Shown here: piece by piece, positions 45,902 to 55,881 of the stretch | Layout: every line of letters begins with the position of its first letter | Position numbering within the stretch: position 1 is the stretch's first letter | Assembly: GCA_034359265.1 (NCBI GenBank) | Contig: CP136895.1 | Span: 53,276,001 to 53,340,000 of the forward strand | Direction of reading: 5' to 3' | DNA from: Canna indica | Lineage: Eukaryota > Streptophyta > Magnoliopsida > Zingiberales > Cannaceae | Length of the DNA: 64,000 nt | Program-made: the position numbers and the translations under genes | The notes under the pieces: generated by a model | Databases searched by the model: none | What the model was told of the DNA's origin: nothing | What the model saw: the letters and a program-made list of their open reading frames with translations, nothing else

Positions 45902-48552
45902 CTATCTAAAGGCTTGCATAAGAGACTTCTCTTATGCCTTTAATGCATCAAACTGTATAACTGATGTTTCATGAACAATCACCTAAATATATGCAACAAA
46001 AGGAAAACTTTAATTAGTAAATGAAGTACTACTAATTGACTTAATTAAGCAAGCGGGAAAATTTAGCAATTCATAGGAACTCAAATTACATTGCAGCTAT
46101 TTGTTTGCAATAAGTACCACAAATATTCTTATACAGTGCGAAGAACTAATAGGAAGAAAATAAATTAGAGATAATAAGAAGGACCCCAAGGATAAAAGAT
46201 ATACTAACAATGATATCTGAAGTTACATCTTTTTCCCTCTTAATTGATCTGATGATGATTCCATTCATTTATTAGGTTTTGCATTCTTTAATTTTCTCTT
46301 TAAAAAGGAACAGAATACACATATTATACTACTAATCAATAAATGATTCTGCATGAACCAGATTCTTCTAAAGCCAGTCTGATGCAACAAAGATCACACC
46401 TTCACCTGCCTCATCGACTATAAAATAAACATACAGGGGATCTCCTCCAGATATGATGAAATGTAAGACCCGAAAAAGTTTCCTAATATAAAAATCTATT
46501 TTGGTGCAGCGCGTCGAACCCAGGGGTAGTCGAGTCAAGCCTCAGGGTCGCCTCAAGTGAAAAGGTATGACTCGGCTAATGGATCATGAAGTCTATTTGG
46601 ATAATTAACTTTCCTTTTATGAAATCATACCTTAAATTAAGTTAGCTCGAGCCATGTTATGGGTTGAGTCGGAACCCAAGTCGAGTTTGGGTTTAGGTCG
46701 AGTTCCGGGTATGACATAAGTGAGCCTTGAGGCTATCTTTGGAAAGATGGTTGAGGGGATAAAATCCCCCTTATGGCAGCCGTGCGACTCACCCATTGAG
46801 TCGCACAAGGCCGCAAGGGAGAAGAAGAGAAGGAGCAAGGAGGAGGATTGGGGGCTTGGATCGATTCGAAACTCGCATCGTCTCCGAAAAATCTCAAGTC
46901 GTCGTCACCTGATCCTTGTTTCTTGGCGATCTAGGTGAGTGGTTAATGTTTAAAAGGTTTGGGGGAGGCGGGTGGCCGAACCCTAGATTATCGGTTGAGT
47001 TCTCGCGATTTTTCCGACGATCCATGATTTCAACGACATGTGTTCACTGTTTTATGAAGTTTCTTGTCGGATCTCACTGTTTTAATAGTCGATTTGCATG
47101 TTCTTGGGGCTGCCGAGTCATGGGAAAGGGGAAAGGTCATGCCGAAATTTTTCTCGATTCCCTTGACGGCAAGAAGGCCCTTAGATGACCTTATATCACT
47201 GTTTTGATGTAGTTCCTTTGAACATCTCGCGTGTTGTGAAGTGTGCCCTCTCTAAAGTCCCTTGAAGTGGCCAAGTGAACCCTACAACTCATGAAGAGGG
47301 TTCGGCCAAGGGTGAGGGGAAGATTAAGTAGTTCATTGGTATTTAAATTGTATGCGGAATTGAAGAGGTAAAGGTATAGCTAGAGTCTCCTCCCTCTTTT
47401 CCTACCCCGAGGACCTTGGCCGAGCAAGGTCCTCCTTGCTCATGGTTCGGCCAAGGTTAGGGAGAGGAGGAGAGACTTGCTTTAGATGAAAATTTCATGA
47501 TTTTAAGGATCACACATAAAGATATGACAATACTTAGGAAGAACACCAAACTTAGCAAGTAGCTTAATTGATTTTAAATTGTAGAAATGCTAGTTTTGTA
47601 ACCGTACTTAGCATTAGATCCTTAAACTTTGGATGTTGACATTGTTACCATGTTTTGTATTTCATACATGTTATTTAAATTCATTACCTACCTTGCCATG
47701 CTAGATAGCTGCTCTTTATTGTGCTAATATTCCTAAGGTAGTATAAGAATTGTTATGTATAAACATTATGGTCATATATGATGAATGTTACAATATTTGC
47801 ACATTTTTCTTTGGATTATACATGCTTCCCTAAATGTTCTCGGATGGTATTCCAAGGTCGATTCATGGAAATTCTCACCTAAGATAGTGTAGGAGGATAG
47901 GTAACATGTAAGGCGTCACTAGATGATCATAGCACATTTATGGAAACTTAGTTATGAGACGATAAGACTTCTATGTCTGCTTGTATACTTTTGGAAACTT
48001 AGAGCTCGTACGTGCATATATATTGAAAGGGTGGCATAAACTGTTGACCCGGCAGCCGGACATAGGCCAGATACGGGCAAAGGCCCGATGTGTGTATATA
48101 TGGAAACCCTAGGATATTGATTGTGTAATGTGCTTGAGATCGTCCGCCGAGGGGCGAGGAGGTCGGAGATGACCAATGCCCAGCTCGGCCAGTTGGGTCT
48201 AGAGGTGCGCCAGCGAGCCCGCTAGGTGCCAGACCCCAGTTGGGTGGGACTAGCTATCCTTACCCCAGACGGTGTCCGAAGACTAGTGGACCATCCTAGT
48301 CAATGGCCCGGGATTGTTTGCTTACATCTTGAGATGATGTGGCCGATGGCCAGTATGATACTACCCGATATGATAGGGACGGCGGTAGCCGGGATATGGT
48401 TCGATGAGAAGGCCCGAGGGTCGGATAAGCCGAGGTAGCGGGTTATCATGTACAGTTGATGTTGATGGATCCGTTGAGGGTCTGTAGTCGCATTAGAAAT
48501 AAATTTTACCTCATTGTACATTTATTTATTGCCTTATATGATATATATGCAT

Positions 48553-49243
48553 TGTTGGTGAAATGGCAACACTAGAGGGGGGGTGAATAGTGTGTTTACT
48601 AATTTGATTAGCCTAAATTCAATTTTAAACGATTACTTAGATCGATTAGGTAATTTGTAATTTGATGATTGTATGCGGAAGCAATAATAATTAAGCAATT
48701 TAAAACATACAAGATATCAATGCAAACACGAGTAGTTTATAGTGGTTCGGCCCCAATGCCTACTCCACTACCTAAGCACCCCGCTTAGGATTTCCAAACT
48801 AGTTTTAGTAGATTAATTTACGTTTCCCTTATACAGAGGACTTTTCACTTGAAGAGACGCACTCTCGACCTAAGGCACTTCCAGACCCAGAAGTCACCGC
48901 CTTCTTATCGAGAGTCCTCTTCCACCTTAATCCTAAGGGACAACTAAACTAATCCTAGTAACAACTACATTTTACAAAAGTGGCTTTACACCTACACCAG
49001 GTAACCACTTGTATACAACAAGACCTAACAGCCTAGGTCATCACACAAACCCAAATCAAAAACAGTTTCAAATAACAGTTAAAATTACAAGGGAAAAGAG
49101 CTTTAAGTAAAACAAAATTATCTACTCTTTTCCAAGCCTTAAAACCTTCAACTCGGCCAAGTCATTGAGCTTGAATTAAATCCCGAGTTGAGGAAGCAGA
49201 CGACGCTTGAAGAAGAACACAATGAAGAACAAGGTGTGCTTCA
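48553..49243 (-). mobile_element. Antisense SIRE-type LTR fragment
   Basis: Starts TGTTGGTGAAATGGC with a GAGGGGGGGTGAATAG block. Read on the minus strand it shares with the LTR at 25451 the phrase TAGTGGAGTAGGC, an ACCACTATA nearby and a 3' end in CCAACA. It is the 3' part of an LTR of a related but different family, cut at 49243 by CACTA-3. Confidence 0.75.
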
Positions 49244-49254
49244 CACTACTAGAA

Positions 49255-49570
49255 AAATGGGCATCAACAACGGCTGATGCCGTTGCTGAGCCGTTGCTGA
49301 AGACCATCAGCAACGGTCGGAGCCGTTGCAATGGTGCCATGGCAGAAACTCGCGTTGCTGATAACTTAGCAACGGCCCGAGCGGCCGTTGCTAAAAATAT
49401 TATCAGCAACGGTTTTGCCACGGACCCGGAGCCGTTGCGGATAACATTAATAGCAACGGCCGCTGAGTCCGTAGCAACGCCGTTAGTAAAATCTCATCGC
49501 TAAGCCATTACTGTAGGTCATCAGCAACGGCTTTCCCACGGACGGCCGTGGGAAAGCCGTTGCTGATGAT
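49255..49570. repeat. Subterminal AGCAACGG array of CACTA-3
   Basis: About 15 copies of CAACGGC or its complement GCCGTTGC in both orientations within 310 bp, next to the CACTA-3 end. A 33-base palindrome lies at 49522-49564 (CCCACGGACGGCCGTGGG at its centre). Such arrays are the binding sites for the TNPA-type protein in En/Spm. Confidence 0.85.
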
Positions 49571-49845
49571 GTGAACCTGGTAACGAAAAAATTTCAAATT
49601 TCAAATTTCCATTGATACATTGATACATTATCTGATACATAACTCACACACCCATACACTCATACACACATTCATTCATACATCATAAATACACCCAGAT
49701 ATACATCAAAACAATTATATTTATATTAATAATTATCCACAATAGTATAAAAACTATTCAAATGCAAAATTGAAGTATCAATATCCAAACAAAATAAATT
49801 AAACAAGTCCAATATCTCAGTAACAAAGTCAATATAGAAAAAATC

Positions 49846-51361
49846 TCACGATGACGATGGAGGATGATCTGGATCATATGGCGGGGTCTGGAGTGCTTGA
49901 GTGTACACCGGCGTGGACTGACTTGAGAACGATGGATTAGATGATGCCGAAGAGATGCCTGCTTCGGGATGACCTGACATGTTGCGTAGCATAGCATGCA
50001 TCTCCGCCATCATCTGACTCTGACGCGCGACCATCTCCTCTAGAGTCCTTATTCTGCTACTATGATCATAACTGGATCTAGAGGTGGACGGCCGCTCACC
50101 AGCGATCGGAGGGGTCGGTGCCCCAAGTGGCCCTTGTAGGGCTCGCGCATGACCACTATCTGCAAAGCCATATACGCGGCCATGGTCCCAGCCACCTGCG
50201 GCCTCGACCCACGTTGCTGCGTCAAAGTCCTCGGGGGTGCCCCCGCGCTACACCACCGTCTGGCTGTAGGTCTCCTACTCGAGTTTGATTTTTTGTTTAA
50301 TATTTATCATAAAACTTAAATTATAAATATATAATGAATAATTTAAACAAATATATAGTTACCATAATGTATGCAGCGCGGTTGTCGATGTACTCCCCCG
50401 TCCTATGTGCTCGACGGTGAGTCCGCTCAAACACCGCCATCGGGGAGGGTCGCTGGACAGTCCCGTCATCCGACACCGTCGTCTACATTTACAAAACAAA
50501 TACATTAATTAGTACACATAGTAACAAATAAAATATATAATTAAAAGGTATACTTACCATACGGTTCGCGTGCACTGCAAATGCAACAAAGCCGCCGGTG
50601 TGACGCGCTGCTCCCCCCGACATGTGATTTCTAGCCGCATTCCAAGAAACCTCCTGCCATCGATCCGTCGACCATATTCCCACGAGCTGGTCCCATATAT
50701 CCGGAGTAATCCAATCGGGGCCGTATCCCCGAGTCTCCGCGATGTTAGTGGTCCCAGCTCGTGCCATCGCCTGGGACCGAGCCTGCCCCAACTGCCCGTT
50801 GTACCTCGCACGGGAAATAGCCTCCCAGGCAGCGTAAATGAATGGCCTCTGGTCCTCGGCCCATGTAAAGCGAGCCTGCAAAATAATAATATCAGTACCA
50901 ATATTAATCATCATGCATGTAAAAAAAATAATAATACGTGCATCAAACTCGCGCCATAACATGTCGACGTGCTCGCTAGGCACGTGAGACCACGTAGGTC
51001 ATGCCCCGTGCATGTATCGTCGAATAGTAGAAGAAATGCTCCTTGGCACTTCTTCTTGCTCGAACCTACACAACAAAAATAAATTTTAATATTATATTAT
51101 GATATAATGAATTTGTAATGATTCATAATTCATGATATATTACCGCTCCCCAATAACGCTAATAAATCTACGTGACTCTGTGGCTGGTGGAGGCTGCCAC
51201 CTGTTCGGCCCGCGTGGCCGCCTGCGTCTGGATATACTAGCCTCGGCAGTATCATCCGCATGAGGATCAGCAACAGGAGGATCAGCAGCATGAGTAAGTG
51301 TAGGAGTCTCACCGATCGGAGACTCCGAAGCTCTCCTGCGACGATAACCACGACCAGACAT
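49846..51361 (-). pseudogene. CACTA-3 Ptta/En/Spm-type transposase gene
   Basis: Exon 1 starts MSGRGYRRRRASE at 51361 and contains PRGPNRWQPPP. Exon at about 51065-50942 (WSHVPSEHVDMLWREFDA, one stop upstream); exon 50880-50560 (YNGQLGQARSQAMARAG, DIWDQLVGIWSTDRWQEVS, then HTGGFVAFAVHANRM), the core of the Transposase_24 family. A short exon about 50480-50360 follows (DGTVQRPSPMAVFE), then one at 50270-50100. The last exon ends at 49846 (ARQSQMMAEMHAMLRNM). HTGG is also found in the CACTA-1 gene at 59018. Exon borders are approximate. Confidence 0.8.
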
Positions 51362-51436
51362 ATCTGTCGAATAGACATATGATCAGATTATTGTATAAAT
51401 AGTAGAGATATATTTAATAAAATATATACTTTACAA

Positions 51437-52115
51437 TTATTCCTCATCATCTGAATAATAGTCTTCGAATTCTTCCTCTTCTTCCTCTTCTTCATCTTCT
51501 TCATCTCCAGCTTCCTCAATTTCATGATCGTCATCATCAGCATATTCAACTTCTAATTGAATTGACGTTGTGTCTGCATCCTCGAGTATTGGAATAATAC
51601 GATCTACAGCAGGAGGATCATCTTCTTGATAGAAACCATGTGTCATATCAGGTATCAGCTCATTTTCTCCTACTATCGGATCAATTTTTCCTCTACCTTT
51701 TGTCTTACAGACTACACGCCAATCTGCTCTATCTTTATTTCGAGCCGAATACTTCGCGTAATATACTTGTTCGGCTTGTGATGCCAATATAAAAGGCTCA
51801 TTTGCTGCCAATTTCGATTTGTAATTAACATCAACAAGTTTGTATTTTGGATGAACTTTCATGCCCCTTTCTGTTGTATCGAACCAATGACATCTAAATA
51901 GGATTACCGATTTTAAGCCGAAGTAGTGCAACTCTATCACTTCTTCCACCAGTCCATAAAAATCCATATCACATTCAACATAGGTTGTCCTTTTCACGCA
52001 GACCCCAGCATTCATCGTCTTCTTTGTAAATGCATATTCAACCGTGTGAAATTTATACCCATTAACAAAATATCCGCTATAGCACGACACAAGTCGCGAC
52101 GGTCCACTAACAAGT
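51437..52115 (-). pseudogene. CACTA-3 TNP2 C-terminal fragment (DUF4216)
   Basis: Open for about 225 codons: CYSGYFVNGYKFHTVEYAF, then VILFRCHWFDTTERGMKVHP, then KLAANEPFILASQAEQVYYA, ending in a long acidic tail of Glu and Asp. This is the DUF4216 module and C-terminus of TNP2. Everything upstream is missing: the frame enters from the truncation point at about 52120. Confidence 0.88.
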
Positions 52116-52201
52116 CGCGACACAAGTGTAGATAGTAGGCTATAGGGTAGGATGTAGGCCCTGGCCGATCACACTACCCTCAGTTGGGGTGTGACATGAA
52201 A

Positions 52202-53117
52202 TCAATAGAAAATTCACAGTCAGATTCTGTAGAGGGGAAAACGAAGGTGAAAAAGACAAGAATGATTCGTCATTTTAAATGCTGAGCAAGATGGACTTTT
52301 TATTCGAAGCGATGAAGAACAATGAATAAGACATTGAAGATTCTTTGTATGGAAATAAGGCCAAGTTCCAAAGTTCAGCAAAAGTGGGGAAAATAAACAT
52401 GCAAATGGCTGAATCTACCCCACATGCATGCCAAGAAGAAGAAACACCAGATCAGAGGAAAAAAGGAATAACAGTCATCCAGATTTGCACTAGCAAGATC
52501 GAGTTACGGATGAAAAAATGCATGCACATAATGTAAGCTAAAAAATAGAGATCTGTACTCACTATTCTGAAGAAACTAAATATGATCATGAAGAAAAACA
52601 ATGACTGGAAACTAAATATGTAGTCACAAGATCTTACCTCCTAGATTTTCGACTACTGCGATGGATGGCTAGAGGAGAAGGCTCGTGAGGGGCCGGAAAT
52701 AGGGCGCGGTGAAGGAGAAGGAGCGTGAGGGGTGCTCACACAATAAATAGGGCTATGGATTGGGTGAGGTTGGAGGAGAAGTCTCGCGAGTGAGATATAT
52801 ATTCTGTGAGATTGGGTGAGATTGGAGGAGATCGACGGTGCGAGACTTAGTGATAGGGCTGTGAAATTGGAGGAGATCGAAGACCGCGAGACTTGGTGAA
52901 AGGGGTGCAGAATTGGAGGAGATCGAAGGTGATAGGGTTGCGGAATTGGAGGAGATCGAAGGTGATAGCTGCGGAATTGAAGGTGATAGGGTTGCGGATT
53001 GGAGGAGAAGGCGCGAGTGGCGAAAAAAAAATGAGGGAGAAGAAATTTTAGGCGCCGACTGCAGGTGATAAAGAATATATTTATTTAATTTTAATATATT
53101 TAATTAAAATTTAATTT
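52202..53117 (-). other. CACTA-2 5' leader region with degenerate minisatellite
   Basis: Non-coding region between the second Gypsy LTR copy and the CACTA-2 terminus. 52820-53020 holds a degenerate tandem array of about 33-bp units built on ATTGGAGGAGATCGAAGGTG and ATAGGGTTGCGG. In the element's own orientation this is the 5' leader close to the right end. Confidence 0.7.
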
Positions 53118-53257
53118 TAGTAGATTTAGAGACAAATATTTCTTATAAAAATAAAATTAAAGGCATATATCTTTTATTGTCTCTAAATAGTATATTTAGA
53201 GACAAATAATTTTATGTTTCTAAGAATTTGTCTCTAACGGAGGCTTTTGTTGTAGTG
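53118..53257. repeat. Right subterminal repeats and terminus of CACTA-2
   Basis: TTTAGAGACAAATA and TTGTCTCTAA units matching those at the left end, followed by the terminus CTTTTGTTGTAGTG at 53257 and the TAG duplication. Confidence 0.9.
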
Positions 53258-53260
53258 TAG

Positions 53261-55881
53261 TTAGCCATATTTGCTGTAGTATTATAGAAACTGAGATCAC
53301 GCTCTCGAATATCTTTTGAGGTGATTAGAAAAAGATATTGAAGCTAAATAGGTGCTAAAATATTTGTTTCATTATTAGAGTTTACCTTCTACTAATGGCT
53401 TTTACAATTTTACCTTTACTTTATGAGCTTCACCATTCACTTTTTCTCTCTTAATTAAGTTCATATATAGTCAATCAATCTAGTAAGAAAATAGACGTTC
53501 CTCGTGGACCCTGCAACCTATGGAAGTATGAGTAAAAGTTCCCTTATTTAATTACTTGACGCGATAGATGATAATTTGATTTATTTTCAGTTGTGGTGCA
53601 AGTGTAATAAGCTAATACTTTTCATGTTCAAGTATGAGAATGACAAGTTTTCAATATTTCAGCCAATTCATGTTAACTGCATTGGCTATAAGCCTATAAG
53701 AAGCTATATAGTAGAACCTGAAACACAATATGTTTCTTATCAATGCCAGCTTTTGCAGGGCTTGATCTTATTTCAAATTCCACTTATGTTTCTTGTCAAT
53801 GCCAGCTTTTCTATGTTTCAATGTCTACAATTGGATTTTTTATGTTTCAATGTCTACGTAGCGAAGCCACTACTATTTATCATGCGCTACTTTTTGCAAT
53901 GTTGAACCAACTAGACCAAATCATTTTAGAATGGCACTCTCAAATAGTCATCAACATGCTTAGCACAATATATCTTGTAATAATGTCTCATTTTATTTTA
54001 TCTTTAGAGTAGAGTCCTTCGAGATACCAGTGTTTGGTCCTTTGTGTGCCATCCTAAACTCGAATATGTGCTTGTTTCTAACCATCTAGGTTATCCACTC
54101 GGTCTAGCAATCTAAGTTTCTTCTTTCTGCCAAAAAAAGAGTTTTTTGGAGTTCCAAAATAAAAATTTGTAGCCCGATATGAGTTAATTGTGGTTATATA
54201 TATATGACCAATTTAACAATTTAAATCACAGTTCATAGATCATAAATGCTTCTCATGGTGGAATATTTCATGTAATAAGGTAACTACAAGGGGTCAAGGT
54301 ATAGCATCTCATTCTTCAGGAACCTGAACAATGAAAAGGCAAGACAAGTTAAATTAAGTTTGATTGTGAGCTATGCTTTTATTCCTTTTTGATGGTATTA
54401 ATTTTATGTCTTATTCTTTTATTGATGGGTGGATTTGTTTTTTGTTTCAAGTTAATGAATTATTGCTCTTTGCTGCTTGATGTTTCTAAGCATTCCTTAT
54501 TGGATACTTTTTATAAAGGCAATGAATTAGTTTCACCTGATTTTTGTTTGCCGGCAACAGATCAGTTACAGTCCAACAATTTTTTTGATAAAACTATCTG
54601 ATCATTTAATTTGTTATTCTTTGGAGATTCATTAATTTCTCAAATCTGTCCCTTCAGTGGTAATAGAACTAATTGATGATATCTATCTCTAGACTCATTT
54701 CCATAATAATAACACTAATTGATGATATATATATATATATATATATAATTATTTTGTAGGTATTCTCCTTGTGTTTGAGAATGAGAAATTCTAATATGAA
54801 ATTTCTATTCCAATGACCATTTGCTTTATATAACTTGCAGGATTTTGGAATTCTTTTACTTGAGGCTAACATCAACTTCTAGTAAATTTAGATGTATTAT
54901 TCTTGCAGGATTGAAGTTTATGTTTAGTTTATGTTCAATTTATATGCAATTTTGGTGGAATGAAGTCATGAACCGTGAACAGTGTATGTTCATTAATATT
55001 GCTATATGACTGCAGTGTTTTATTTTAGTATTGAATGTTTAGTTTATGTTATATATTGAATGAACAGTGTTCAATGTTTAGTACTACACGTCTAGTTTAT
55101 GTTCATGTTTTAATATTGAATGTTTAGTTCAATTATATTGAATGAGCAATTCAATAAACATGATATGTGATTGCTATATATGTCTAGTTTGTTTTCAGCA
55201 GAATATATTGAGTGCTTTGACGCGTTTTCAGTTCAATTCAACTGAATGAGTTATTTTGCTTGAATGAGCTGTTCAATTATTCACTGTGAGTAGTGATACC
55301 AATTCAATACTATGATATCAAATTATGTAAACTGAACTGTTATATGACTATACTAACTATGCCTATTGTATGTGTGTATATATTAAAGTTTCTTGTTATA
55401 ATGATTATTGTCGGTATAAATTTAGGATTGAAATTGAAAATAATATTATGATTCGCGAGTTGATAAAGTGACACGAACTTGTCGATCGTTGGATCATAAT
55501 TTTTTTTACAATACCTTAGATCCGTTCGGAGATCATATCGTAGTCTATAAGAAGTATAAAACTTATAAATTCTTAATGATTTCTGAATTATCCTTGATCA
55601 GATAGTTTGGTATCAAAATTGTTCTACTTGCAGTAAATTTTTTTTTTTAACATTTCAGTTAGAAATTCTAGCAGATATCACTTGTTCTCCAAGTATGCGC
55701 CCAAATGATATGCATACTTAGAGAACTGTAGGGAAATGCTGTCGGAATTTTGACTAAAATTGAATGTTAAAAAAAATATTTAAATGCAAGTAGAATAATT
55801 TGATTCCCGAATGGAATAGGACCACCCAACCTATGAAGATTTCTAAAGAAGTTATTGTTGTGATATATCACGTACAGAATC
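53261..55881. other. CACTA-1 internal non-coding region
   Basis: AT-rich, no gene. 53729-53850 holds a diverged 58-bp repeat (TATGTTTCTTATCAATGCCA and a variant) and a doubled TATGTTTCAATGTCTAC. 54990-55300 is built from loose repeats of TTGAATG, GTTTAGTTTATGTT and TTCAATT. A large hairpin is at 55612-55804. Confidence 0.6.
55612..55804. repeat. 193-bp imperfect hairpin upstream of CACTA-1 TNP2
   Basis: The left arm contains TTCTACTTGCAG followed by T-rich DNA and TTTTTAACATT. The right arm carries the reverse complement (AATGTTAAAAA, then TGCAAGTAGAA). Near the centre AAGTATGC pairs with GCATACTT around a short loop. The stem is interrupted by several mismatches. Confidence 0.75.

Larger units (their letters stand above)
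43306..46461. other. CACTA-2 region upstream of TNP2
   Basis: AT-rich, mostly non-coding, lying 5' of the TNP2 start in element orientation. It contains a 286-bp direct duplication (43712 and 44961) and a candidate captured gene fragment (45668-45901). I find no other gene. Confidence 0.6.
49244..52125 (-). mobile_element. CACTA-3, 3' part only
   Basis: The left end is the CACTA terminus CACTACTAGAAAAATGGGC at 49244. Reading on the minus strand from about 52115: the TNP2 C-terminus, then a Ptta/En/Spm-type gene, then subterminal repeats and the terminus. The 5' half, including the whole transposase core, is missing, and the right border at about 52120 runs into Gypsy LTR sequence. Confidence 0.85.
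46462..52196 (+). mobile_element. Solo-type copy of the same Gypsy LTR family, itself interrupted
   Basis: Begins TGTAAGACCCGAAAAAG, ends GGGGTGTGACA, and is flanked by TGAAA on both sides (46457-46461, 52197-52201). 46462-48552 matches the 5' four fifths of the LTR, including TTATATGATATATATGCAT at the break. 52126-52196 matches its last 70 bases. About 400 bp of LTR seen in the sister copy is missing between, replaced by an antisense SIRE-type LTR piece and CACTA-3. No gag-pol is present. Confidence 0.88.
21819..53257 (-). mobile_element. CACTA-2, large autonomous-type element with nested insertions
   Basis: The left end CACTACAACAAAAG (21819) and right end CTTTTGTTGTAGTG (to 53257) are inverted repeats, flanked on both sides by TAG (21816-21818 and 53258-53260), the 3-bp duplication made by CACTA transposases. 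Orientation is minus: TNP2 gene 43305-33908, then the Ptta/En/Spm-type gene 33621-22987. Four later insertions (23781-24076, 25451-33033, 34275-40021, 46462-52196) account for about 19.4 kb, leaving about 12 kb, a normal length for an autonomous CACTA. Stops in both genes suggest it is now inactive. Confidence 0.92.
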
